Source: DASVXQ01 sp036392615
GTDB taxonomy: Bacteria > Actinomycetota > CALGFH01
Reading direction: 5' to 3'
Assembly: GCA_036392615.1 (NCBI GenBank)
Contig: DASVXQ010000527.1
Coordinates: 1 to 14,601 of the forward strand
DNA length: 14,601 bases
The translations under genes and the position numbers were made by a program. Below, one piece after another: positions 1 through 5,749 of the stretch; position 1 is the first letter of the stretch, and every line of letters starts with the position of its first letter. Below the pieces are notes generated by a model. It had not been told where the DNA came from and made no database searches. It saw nothing but the letters and a program-made list of their open reading frames with translations.

Positions 1-154
1 GCGCACGGTGCTGAGCATCCTTGGTGTCTGCATCACGACCTCCAAGAGATCCTGCCCGCACCCGCCGGTCACGCGCATCCGCCCTGCGTGGTGGGTGGTG
101 CTACTGCACCCGGCGCACCGGTCTACCACCTGAGGATGACCGTACGCCCCCAGG
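1..154 (+). other. Window edge; possible 3' tail of an unknown ORF
   Basis: Reading frame 1 is open from the first base to a stop at 274-276, so this could be the tail of a gene that starts before the window. Third-position G/C bias is only moderate. The translation contains His- and Cys-containing stretches (for example HPWCLHHDL) but no family I recognise. Its last part overlaps the better supported gene that starts at 155 in another frame. I see no RNA gene, repeat or promoter here. Whether it is coding is uncertain. Confidence 0.2.
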
Positions 155-616
155 GTGAGCCACAAAACACCACCACCAGCCGACGCGCGCTGCACGCACC
201 GGCCGCCACCATCAGGCAGTACGCAGGAAGCTCAGCGACCCCGGCCGGTATGTCGCAAGCCTCGAACCACCGCTGAGCGCCAGCGCCTCAAGTCCGGTCC
301 GATCCTGTACGCCGGCCTCGGACGACTCCAGCTCCTCGCCGCGCCCGACTCCTACCAAGCCGACCGCTATGACAGCGCCACCGCCGCGATCCTGTACCTG
401 GCGCCCGGCTCGCTGATCCTGCTGCCACCAAGCCGGCTCGCCGATGGCCAGTCCGTCGCCTGGCTGCGCGAGCTGGACCCGAACGCCGACCTGCCCGACG
501 GCGCCGAGCTGTTCTGGACGCTCATCGAGCTGCCCGCCAACCAACATCTCGCCGACCCGGACATGTACACCTTCCCCGAGCTCCAGCAGACGCACCGTGC
601 CGACTCCTCGCGGTGA
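155..616 (+). CDS. Hypothetical protein
   Basis: A 153-residue ORF from a GTG start. From about residue 40 onward the codons carry almost uniformly G or C in the third position, which is typical of real genes here and supports translation. The first 40 residues are Pro/Arg/Thr-rich and low in information, so the true start may lie downstream of 155. The conserved-looking core (residues about 45-145) is acidic and hydrophobic: a segment around ILYAGLGRLQLLAAPDSY, a hydrophobic stretch AAILYLAPGSLILLPP, then an acidic C-terminal part with DPNADLPDGAELFW. There is no signal peptide and no clear transmembrane segment. It converges with arsM on the opposite strand, so it is probably not part of the arsenic operon. 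I do not recognise the family. Confidence 0.5.
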   Translation: MSHKTPPPADARCTHRPPPSGSTQEAQRPRPVCRKPRTTAERQRLKSGPILYAGLGRLQLLAAPDSYQADRYDSATAAILYLAPGSLILLPPSRLADGQSVAWLRELDPNADLPDGAELFWTLIELPANQHLADPDMYTFPELQQTHRADSSR

Positions 617-645
617 GGAGTTTCCCTACAACGGATCAAGCCGCT

Positions 646-665
646 CCGGGCGCTGCTCGGCCCGG
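646..665. terminator. Possible hairpin between convergent genes
   Basis: A perfect 6-bp GC stem (CCGGGC at 646-651 and GCCCGG at 660-665) with an 8-nt loop lies in the gap between the stop of the hypothetical gene (616) and the stop of arsM (709). The position suits a bidirectional terminator for the two convergent genes. There is no U-tract and such short GC stems are common at this base composition, so support is weak. Confidence 0.25.
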
Positions 666-708
666 GCGGTAGCAAGACTTCGGAGCTGGCGGAGTCGTCA
701 ATGACCCG

Positions 709-1617
709 TCAGCAGCAGCTCGGCCGAGCGGCTGTTGATACGTCGGCCGCTGGTGGCACCGCCACCAGTGTGTCAGACGACTTGGTGGCCTTGATGATGG
801 CGTTGTGGAGTCCGTCCGCGACCTCGTGCGTGAAGGTCACCGAGACCTGCTCGAACCCCGCTGCGGCAAGGCCCTGCTCGTATTCGCTGCGGGACAAGGC
901 GCCCGCGATGCAGCCGACGTAGCTGCCACGCTCGGCGCGATCGGCGGGGCTGAGGCGATCCTCGGCGACCACATCGCTGATGCCGATCCGCCCGCCCGCG
1001 ACCAGGACACGGTGCATTTCGGCGAACACGGCGGGCTTGTCGACCGAGAGGTTGATGACGCAGTTGGAGATGACCACGTCGACGGTCTCCGCGGGCAGCG
1101 GGATCTGCTCGATGTGGCCCTTGAGGAAGTCGACGTTGGCGGCGCCGGCGTCGGCGGCGTTGCGGCGAGCCAGCGCCAGCATCTCCTCGGTCATGTCCAG
1201 GCCGTAGGCCTTGCCGGTCGGGCCGACCCGTCGGGCGCTGAGCAGCACGTCGATGCCGCCGCCAGAGCCAAGGTCCAGGACCGTTTCGCCTTCGTGCAGG
1301 TCGGCGACGTCGGTGGGGTTGCCGCAGCCGAGGCTTGCCAGCAGCGCGGTCTCCGGCACTTCTCGGCGCTCGCCGATGCTGTAGAGCTCGGGGCCGAACG
1401 CTGGGACCTCGGTGCCCTCGGGCCCGCAGCACGAGCCGGTGCAGCCGCAGTCGGCGGGCTGGCCACAGCCGCAGTCGTTGGCCTGGGTGCCGGCGGCGGC
1501 CTGACGGGCGGCGTCGGCGTAGCGGGCACGGACCCGCTCGCGCAGCGCGACTTCCTCGACCAGACCGTCAAGCAGCGCCTCATGGTGTCCGCTGGCCGGC
1601 TGGGATGGAGTGCTCAC
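709..1617 (-). CDS. arsM: Arsenite S-adenosylmethionine methyltransferase ArsM
   Basis: It methylates trivalent arsenic stepwise with S-adenosylmethionine in the cytosol, giving mono- to trimethylated arsenicals. The 302-residue protein has the ArsM layout. There is a Cys-rich N-terminal stretch (C49, C51, C57, C59, C63, C64), the block YSIGERREVPETALLAS leading into LGCGNP (C98), SAM motif I VLDLGSGGG at about 113-121, SNCVINL with C186, and SYVGCIAGA with C236. C98, C186 and C236 correspond to the conserved As(III)-binding cysteines of the family. The protein ends in a vicinal Cys pair (C301, C302), also seen in many ArsM proteins. The GTG start at 1617 follows an AAGGAGG ribosome site at 1624-1630, which overlaps the stop of arsR1, so the two are one transcription unit. 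The reading frame is intact. Substrate range (inorganic As(III) or MAs(III)) cannot be told from sequence. Confidence 0.93.
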   Translation of the reverse strand: MSTPSQPASGHHEALLDGLVEEVALRERVRARYADAARQAAAGTQANDCGCGQPADCGCTGSCCGPEGTEVPAFGPELYSIGERREVPETALLASLGCGNPTDVADLHEGETVLDLGSGGGIDVLLSARRVGPTGKAYGLDMTEEMLALARRNAADAGAANVDFLKGHIEQIPLPAETVDVVISNCVINLSVDKPAVFAEMHRVLVAGGRIGISDVVAEDRLSPADRAERGSYVGCIAGALSRSEYEQGLAAAGFEQVSVTFTHEVADGLHNAIIKATKSSDTLVAVPPAADVSTAARPSCC

Positions 1618-1628
1618 GGGGTGCCTCC

Positions 1629-1979
1629 TTAGAGGTCGGCGACGGCGGCCAAGCGGCCATGGGCGTCGCGGTTGAGGGAGGAGTAGGCCCAGGTGCCGCG
1701 CTGCTCACGATCGAGCAGCCCAGCGGCGACCAGTTTCTTGAGGTGGTGGCTCACGGTCGGCTGGGCCAGCCCCGCGGGCCGGTGAACTCGCAGACGCACA
1801 CCGGGTCCGGGCTGGTGGCCAGCAGATTGACGATCCGCACCCGGTGCGGGTGGGCCAGCGCCTTGAACAGCGTGGCGGTCGCGGCGGCCTCCTGGTCGGA
1901 CAGGACCGCGGCCGCCAGCGGCGCGCAGCACGCCGCCGCCGGCGAGGCAGGAGAGGTCGGGGCGGCGGTGGTCAGTCAT
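1629..1979 (-). pseudogene. arsR: ArsR family repressor, frameshifted (arsR1)
   Basis: A winged-helix ArsR/SmtB repressor directly upstream of arsM, split between two frames. The N-terminal two thirds (vicinal Cys pair CCAPL, TLFKALAHPHRVRIVNLL, metal-site strand VCVCEF) read in one frame. The recognition helix and wing (QPTVSHHLKKLVAAGLL) read in the other. Adding one base in the C run at 1770-1773 restores one ORF of about 115 residues. Cys16-Cys17 plus Cys60 resemble the vicinal pair plus helix-4 Cys As(III) site described for Corynebacterium ArsR. The start is also odd. ATG at 1977-1979 overlaps the upstream gene's stop (ATGA) but is out of frame with the conserved part, which could otherwise begin only at a CTG (1973-1975). 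The cause is either pseudogenisation or sequencing error. If real, arsM may be derepressed or depend on the other ArsR proteins. Confidence 0.75.
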
Positions 1980-2146
1980 AGGACCCGGCGTCCTGCGTTG
2001 AGCGCTCGCAGCAGACTCTGGTCGCGGAGCGCGGTGGCACGGCAGCGAGCGTCGCACACGCTGGCGCACCGATCGCGAACTCGATCGGCGCCGGGGCGGC
2101 GGCCGGTCCAGTGGGTCAGTGATCGGCTCGGACCAGAGCGAGGCAC
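1976..2146 (-). CDS. Small Cys-rich protein upstream of arsR1
   Basis: A 56-residue basic ORF with high third-position G/C. It starts at GTG (2144-2146) and is preceded at good spacing by AAGGAG (2155-2160). An ATG eight codons upstream (2168-2170) is the alternative start but lacks this ribosome site. The central motif is C27-x3-C31-x3-C35 (RCASVCDARCR) in a very Arg-rich protein, which could bind a thiophilic metal or arsenite, or a zinc ion. Its TGA stop overlaps the ATG at 1977-1979 of the arsR1 region (ATGA), as in translationally coupled genes. This places it as the first gene of the arsR1-arsM unit. I do not recognise a named family. A non-coding leader is the alternative, but the base composition and ribosome site favour a gene. 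Confidence 0.5.
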   Translation of the reverse strand: MPRSGPSRSLTHWTGRRPGADRVRDRCASVCDARCRATALRDQSLLRALNAGRRVL

Positions 2147-2162
2147 GATCGAAGCTCCTTGG

Positions 2163-2220
2163 ATTGACACTCTTCGATGTATGACGTATGACCCTGCCAG
2201 ATGAATCGATAAACGTCAAT
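2163..2220. promoter_or_regulatory. Putative control region with imperfect inverted repeat
   Basis: The outer segments 2163-2182 and 2201-2220 form an imperfect inverted repeat that matches at 14 of 20 positions. Both arms begin with ATTGAC and contain CGAT, half-site sequence like that in the clearer ArsR operators near 3190 and 5510. The region lies just upstream of the Cys-rich gene and arsR1-arsM, so it is a plausible operator for ArsR1. On the plus strand it also holds TTGACA (2164-2169), a 17-nt spacer and TATGAC (2187-2192), a good sigma-70-like match. That promoter would point antisense into arsN1. Function is inferred from position only. Confidence 0.4.
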
Positions 2221-2252
2221 GCAGCCTCTGTCGTGTCTTGGTGCGCGACCGC

Positions 2253-2825
2253 TCAGCGCCCGGCGACGCTGCTGCGGCGTTCCAGGAAGACGACGTCGCG
2301 CCAGTGGCCGTGGAGCCGGCCGATCCGCTCGCGGACCCCAACGACCCGAAAGCCACAGCGTTGGTGCAGCGCCAAACTGATGGTGTTTTCGGGGAAGACC
2401 CCGGTCTGCACCGTCCAGATCCCCGCCCGCTCAGCCCCCTCGACCAACTCAGTCAACAAGCGGCGGCCGACCCCGAGCCCGCGCGCCCGCTCGGCGACGT
2501 AGACGCTGTTCTCCGCGACCCCCGCGTAGGCGCAACGGTCAGAAACCGGTGCCAGCGCCGCCCAGGCGATTACCTGGCCCGCGGGGCCGGCGCGAGCGAC
2601 CAGCCGGTGATCAAGCAGGTGGCTTACGTTCCAGCGCTCCCAGCTCGGCACCTCGGTCTCGAAGGTGGCGTTGCCAGTGGCGATGCCCTGCCCGTAGATC
2701 GCGGCGACCGCTGGCCAGTCGGCGGGCCACAACGGCTCGATCCGCACATCCCGCGACTCGACCGCCAAGTCCTGCGCCTCGCCCCCGACGGCTTGGTCAG
2801 CCGCCGACGTGTAAGGCCTGCTCAT
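2253..2825 (-). CDS. arsN1: GNAT N-acetyltransferase, ArsN1-like (arsinothricin/phosphinothricin type)
   Basis: A 190-residue GNAT acetyltransferase. Members in ars operons (ArsN1) transfer an acetyl group from acetyl-CoA to the amino group of arsinothricin, and relatives act on phosphinothricin or methionine sulfoximine. Visible features are the N-terminal strand RIEPLWPADWPAVAAIYGQG, TFETEVPSW, WAALAPVSDRCAYAGVAENS, and acetyl-CoA motif A VYVAERARGLGVGRRLL (about 109-124). The C-terminal ENTISLALHQRCGFRVVG leads into GRLHGHWRDVVFLER, characteristic of the phosphinothricin acetyltransferase subfamily. The start at ATG 2823-2825 follows a GGAGGCGG ribosome site and overlaps the TGA of arsR2 (ATGA), so the two are translationally coupled. 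A longer start at 2876 would lie inside arsR2 and adds a low-complexity extension. The substrate is inferred from family and neighbours and could also be phosphinothricin. Confidence 0.85.
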   Translation of the reverse strand: MSRPYTSAADQAVGGEAQDLAVESRDVRIEPLWPADWPAVAAIYGQGIATGNATFETEVPSWERWNVSHLLDHRLVARAGPAGQVIAWAALAPVSDRCAYAGVAENSVYVAERARGLGVGRRLLTELVEGAERAGIWTVQTGVFPENTISLALHQRCGFRVVGVRERIGRLHGHWRDVVFLERRSSVAGR

Positions 2826-3190
2826 CCCGCCGCCTCCTCTTGTTCGGGCTCGTCGCGTTCGCCGCTGGGCAGGCACTGCACGCCCTCGGTGCGCGGTAGC
2901 CGGCCCATGACCAGCTCCGCCGCCGTGGGGAACGCCTCTAGGCAGCGCTGGTTGAACCGATAGAACCGCGCGGTGCCTTTCGGGGTCGCCTGGACGAAGC
3001 CGACCTCGGCAAGCAGCTTCAGGTGATGCGACACCGTCGACTGGCCGATCTCGACCGCCTGGACGATCTCGCCCACCGAAATAGGCCGGCCCGCGTCAGC
3101 GAGCAGGTTGCAGATCACCACCCGGCTCGGATCGGCCAGCGCCTGGAACCAGCGGGCGTAGGTCTGCGCGGAGGAACGATCGATCTTCAT
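2822..3190 (-). CDS. arsR: ArsR family repressor (arsR2)
   Basis: A complete 122-residue ArsR/SmtB winged-helix repressor. It has the core ARWFQALADPSRVVICNLLA (about 12-31), recognition helix GQSTVSHHLKLLAEVGFV (about 49-66) and wing ATPKGTARFYRF (68-79). Unlike the other two ArsR proteins here it has no Cys in the metal-site strand (ISVGEIVQAV, 37-46). The remaining cysteines are C27, C83 and C106, the last in a Glu-rich C-terminal tail. Its inducer may therefore differ, perhaps an organoarsenical or another ligand rather than inorganic As(III). ATG 3190 is chosen because the fold begins there, and the operator and -10 element lie immediately upstream. It heads a two-gene operon with the ArsN1-like gene and is divergent from the metallophosphoesterase-like gene. 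Confidence 0.9.
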   Translation of the reverse strand: MKIDRSSAQTYARWFQALADPSRVVICNLLADAGRPISVGEIVQAVEIGQSTVSHHLKLLAEVGFVQATPKGTARFYRFNQRCLEAFPTAAELVMGRLPRTEGVQCLPSGERDEPEQEEAAG

Positions 3191-3228
3191 CGTCAATCGA
3201 CGATAGACGATGAAGATGGAGGGGGCAA
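3183..3228 (-). promoter_or_regulatory. arsR2 promoter and operator
   Basis: A perfect 12-bp inverted repeat (3183-3194 and 3206-3217) with an 11-nt spacer overlaps the arsR2 start codon. On the minus strand TTGCCC (3228-3223), a 17-nt gap and TATCGT (3205-3200) form a possible -35/-10 pair, and the -10 sits exactly between the two repeat arms. The predicted transcript would begin only a few bases before the ATG, so arsR2 may be nearly leaderless. Binding of an ArsR dimer here would block the -10. The divergent plus-strand gene at 3315 may be controlled from the same site. Confidence 0.65.
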
Positions 3229-3314
3229 CATCGTTGGCAACTGACTGCCGACAGACCGACCCTCGCGGGCACGCCCGAGCCTCTGGCCTGACTTGAGGGC
3301 TGGGAAGGAGGGCC

Positions 3315-4313
3315 ATGAGCTTCCGTGGACGGGATTGTCCATTGGCATACCGCTATTCGCCTGAGGCATTGGCCGTACCGCCAGTGCTTTGGACGAGCAC
3401 GCTGTATGTCGTCGGCGGCTTGTACGGCAATCCGGCCGCCATGCAGGCCGTGCTCCAGCGAGCCAGACGTGAGCCCGCCGGCGAGGCGACGATCGTGTTC
3501 AACGGAGATTTCCACTGGCTCGACACTGACGCTAAGGACTTCCGCTCGATCAGCGAGGCGGTCTTGTCCCACTACGCAATAAAGGGCAACGTCGAAGCCG
3601 AACTCGCCTCAGATGAGGACGCCGGGTGTGGCTGCGGCTATCCCGACTACGTCGATGACGGCGTGGTTGAGCGTTCCAACCAGATCATGGACCGGCTGCG
3701 GGTGACGGCTGCCCGGTTCCCCGACCTGGTCGGCCGCTTTGAGGAGTTGCCGCGCTACCTCACCGCCAGTGTCGGCGGCGAGCGGGTCGGCATCGTGCAT
3801 GGGGATCCGGAGTCGCTGGCCGGATGGCGTCTGGCGCTGGAGGCGATGGAACCCGGCGACGCGGCGGTGCGCGAGCAGCAGGGCTGGAACGGGCAGCCGA
3901 CGACACCGGAACTGGTGGGCGACTGGTTCCACCGCGCCAACGTGACGGTGTTCGCAAGCACCCACACCGGACTGCCGTACGCCCAGGATTTCCTGGTCGG
4001 GGGGCGGCAGCGGCTGGTGATCAACAACGGCACCGCCGGCATGGGCAACTTCACCGGCAGCAGCCACGGTGTCATCACCCGGCTGTCGAGCGATTCTCCG
4101 CCTCCGGCGGACAGCCTGTATGGCATCACGATCGGCTCGCTGCGCTGCGACGCGATCCCGGTTGGCTTCGATCCAGTCTGGTGGCAGGCGCGGTTTCTGG
4201 CGCAGTGGCCGCCGGGCAGCCCGGGCTATCGCTCCTACTTTCAGCGGATCACCGGCGGCACCCCGCTGCGGCCCGAGCAGGCCGCTCGCGGCCGCGTGAA
4301 ACCACGGGCATAG
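3315..4313 (+). CDS. Metallophosphoesterase-like protein with altered motif I
   Basis: A 332-residue protein in which most calcineurin-like phosphoesterase motifs can be read in order: FNGDFHWLD (D65; motif II), KGNVEAEL (N92; motif III), RVGIVHGDPES (H162; motif IV) and FASTHTGLP (H217; motif V). Motif I, normally D-x-H-G-N, reads VVGGLYGN at 32-39, so the metal-binding Asp and His are replaced by Gly and Tyr. An extra CGCGYPDYVDD segment (about 105-115) is unusual for YfcE-type enzymes. Either the metal site is reorganised or the protein is not a classical phosphodiesterase. The altered motif may be a subfamily trait rather than a local mutation, because the flanking residues remain well formed. 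The ATG at 3315 follows AAGGAGG at 3305-3311. It is divergent from arsR2-arsN1 across a short region with the arsR2 operator, suggesting shared regulation. The substrate is unknown. Confidence 0.75.
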   Translation: MSFRGRDCPLAYRYSPEALAVPPVLWTSTLYVVGGLYGNPAAMQAVLQRARREPAGEATIVFNGDFHWLDTDAKDFRSISEAVLSHYAIKGNVEAELASDEDAGCGCGYPDYVDDGVVERSNQIMDRLRVTAARFPDLVGRFEELPRYLTASVGGERVGIVHGDPESLAGWRLALEAMEPGDAAVREQQGWNGQPTTPELVGDWFHRANVTVFASTHTGLPYAQDFLVGGRQRLVINNGTAGMGNFTGSSHGVITRLSSDSPPPADSLYGITIGSLRCDAIPVGFDPVWWQARFLAQWPPGSPGYRSYFQRITGGTPLRPEQAARGRVKPRA

Positions 4314-4628
4314 GGCACGGCTTCTGGCGGGGTCGAGGCGCTATTGGACCCGCCGGACCTCGGACGACCCGGGCACGACCTCCAGCACTTGCCGACGAGA
4401 CTGGCGACGATCAGCGTGCGGTTGGTGGGATGCCACAGCACCACCGTGTCCGCCTGGGTGAGCGCGACCAGCGCGGTCATCGCCTGTTGGCGTTGAGGAC
4501 CTTGACCCGTCATGTCTGCTGGCTTGCACCCGGCATGATCGGCAGTCAATCAGGCAACCCTCCAAGACAACGGGCACCAGCCGAAAGGGCAAGCCGCCAT
4601 CCAGTCGCGCCACCTCCGACTGGGGCGA
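4314..4628. other. Gap between metallophosphoesterase and arsC; only decayed coding signal
   Basis: No intact gene lies in these 315 bases. The minus strand contains coding-like but frame-broken sequence, listed separately. I see no tRNA, repeat array or convincing terminator, although the position between two convergent genes is where a terminator would be expected. Confidence 0.5.
4341..4549 (-). pseudogene. Putative broken small ORF downstream of arsC
   Basis: On the minus strand a stretch with strong third-position G/C reads AMTALVALTQADTVVLWHP and TNRTLIVASLVGK. Restoring one missing G after the AAG codon would continue it as VLEVVPGSSEVRRVQ to the stop at 4341-4343. Both halves look coding and together would give a protein of about 50-70 residues. 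Upstream, a third segment (about 4550-4613, starting GTG just after arsC) also reads plausibly in the second frame, so the original gene may have been longer and directly followed arsC. No family is recognised. It is best treated as a decayed or mis-sequenced gene. Confidence 0.35.
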
Positions 4629-5033
4629 TCAGGCAGGGACGAGTTCGGCCAGCAGGGCCTGGACGCGGCGGTCGATCTCGCCGCGGATGGCACGAACCTG
4701 CTCGACCGGCTTGCCAGCCGGGTCATCCAGCTCCCAATCCAGGTAACGCTTGCCCGGGTAGATCGGGCAAGCATCCCCACAGCCCATGGTGACCACCGCA
4801 TCGGCAGCCTCGACCACCTCGTCGGTCAGTGGCTTCGGGAACTCTTTGCCGAGGTCGATCCCCCACTCCGCCATCGCCGCGACCACCGCGGGGTTGATCT
4901 GGTCCGCCGGATCGGACCCGGCGGAGCGGACGTGGACACGGCCCTTTGCGTGATGGTCGAGCAGCGCGGCGGCCATCTGGCTCCGACCGGCATTGTGGAC
5001 GCAGACGAACAGCACCTCTGGACGTTCCTTCAC
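4629..5033 (-). CDS. arsC: Arsenate reductase ArsC (LMW protein tyrosine phosphatase fold)
   Basis: It reduces arsenate to arsenite in the cytosol. The 134-residue protein has the P-loop CVHNAGRSQMAAALL with nucleophile C11 and R17 (C-x5-R). It also has the redox pair C85 and C89 in TMGCGDACPIYPGKRY, followed by DWELDDP, the phosphatase-like acid loop. Three cysteines in these positions mark the thioredoxin- or mycothiol/mycoredoxin-coupled class rather than the glutaredoxin-dependent E. coli type. In an actinobacterium either reductant system is possible. Translation starts at GTG 5031-5033, and a TGA in the reading frame of the arsR3 tail overlaps it (GTGA), implying coupling to arsR3. Reading frame and length are normal for the family. 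No efflux pump follows it, so the arsenite made here must be methylated or exported by genes elsewhere. Confidence 0.95.
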   Translation of the reverse strand: MKERPEVLFVCVHNAGRSQMAAALLDHHAKGRVHVRSAGSDPADQINPAVVAAMAEWGIDLGKEFPKPLTDEVVEAADAVVTMGCGDACPIYPGKRYLDWELDDPAGKPVEQVRAIRGEIDRRVQALLAELVPA

Positions 5034-5502
5034 GATGCTCCCTTGGGTCTGGCCAAGCGCACGCAGGCGTTCGAGACCGGGTCGAGCTGACGCTCGGGCA
5101 TGACCTTGCCTGCTTGAACAGCCCGGGATCGGCCGGGATGGGCTGCTGCGCTGGGCGGGGACTGGATGCCCATGGCCAAACTGCGCACGCGGTCGCGGCG
5201 GGACTGGTCCGCGCGAGCAGCCACAGTTGATCGGCCAGGCCGTCCAACGCGGCCGGACAAAGTCGGTAGTAGGTCCAATAGCGGTAGCGCTCGGCCTCGA
5301 TCAACCCCGCCTCGCGCAACACCTTGAGATGGTGGGACACAAGAGGTTGAGCCACGTCCAGCCGCTCGCAGAGGTGGCCGACACACAGCTGCTCGCCAGC
5401 CAGCGCCATGACGATCCGCCAGCGCAGCGGGTCGCCGAGCGCCCGGGCGATCCTGTCGCCATCACGCTCAGCGGTGCTCAGCAAGATCGTGCTCTCTGTC
5501 AT
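5030..5502 (-). CDS. arsR: ArsR family repressor with frameshifted tail (arsR3)
   Basis: An ArsR/SmtB repressor heading the arsC unit. The DNA-binding core is intact: RIARALGDPLRWRIVMALAG (17-36), metal-site strand QLCVGHLCERL with C40 and C45, recognition helix VAQPLVSHHLKVLREAGLI (50-68) and wing ERYRYWTYYRL. C40/C45 give a plausible As(III) or metal site. After LADQLWLLAR (about residue 100) the same frame runs on without a stop deep into arsC in the wrong phase, ending at 4723. One frame over, the sequence is better biased (for example KVMPERQLDPVSNACVRLAR) and ends at a TGA that overlaps the arsC start. One missing base near 5200-5235 would explain this. The fold is complete before the break, so repression could survive. 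The ATG at 5500-5502 lies inside its own operator. Confidence 0.8.
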
Positions 5503-5524
5503 ATCGATCAAGTTTGATTGATAT
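5501..5524. promoter_or_regulatory. ArsR operator overlapping arsR3 start
   Basis: An 11-2-11 inverted repeat, arms 5501-5511 and 5514-5524, matches at 10 of 11 pairs and has the ATCAA/TTGAT core typical of ArsR/SmtB operators. It overlaps the arsR3 start codon and would let ArsR3 autoregulate arsR3-arsC. It differs in sequence from the arsR2 operator, so the regulators probably do not share sites. Confidence 0.75.
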
Positions 5525-5557
5525 GGATTCCACCACAAGTCAGCATGGGCCTTCTCT

Positions 5558-5749
5558 TCAGCTCGGACACGGGATGTGGCTGACGGTCACATTGCGACCG
5601 ACGATCCCGACCGAGACCTCGGACCCTTCGTCAATGGGGCGCCGGCAGAGGGAGCACGTCACCTCGGAGCCGGGGACGTGCGGCATACCGATGACACTGG
5701 CTCGACCGCCACGAACGAGCGCCAGCACACGGACCTCCGCAGGCGTCAT
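5558..5749 (-). CDS. Small zinc-knuckle-like hypothetical protein
   Basis: A 63-residue ORF with moderate to good third-position bias. The C-terminal half reads VTCSLCRRPIDEGSEVSVG and then VTVSHIPC: C32-x2-C35 followed by H58-x2-C61, a spacing that could hold one zinc ion in a treble-clef or zinc-ribbon-like fold. The N-terminal half (TPAEVRVLALVRGGRASVIG) looks like a short helix and strand. There is no membrane segment. The ATG at 5747-5749 has no strong ribosome site, and the frame stays open upstream, but the coding-like sequence begins there. It lies upstream of arsR3 on the same strand with the arsR3 operator between, so it is probably transcribed separately. Function unknown. Confidence 0.5.
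   Translation of the reverse strand: MTPAEVRVLALVRGGRASVIGMPHVPGSEVTCSLCRRPIDEGSEVSVGIVGRNVTVSHIPCPS

Noticed and set aside
805..1632. Long plus-strand open frame opposite arsM
   Set aside because: It mirrors the strong codon bias of arsM on the other strand and has no family-like motif.
3609..4067. Minus-strand open frame within the metallophosphoesterase-like gene
   Set aside because: Antisense shadow; the plus strand carries recognisable motifs throughout.
4723..5029. Continuation of ArsR3 as a 259-residue protein overlapping arsC
   Set aside because: This part is arsC read in the wrong frame; a one-base break in the arsR3 tail explains it better than a real fusion.
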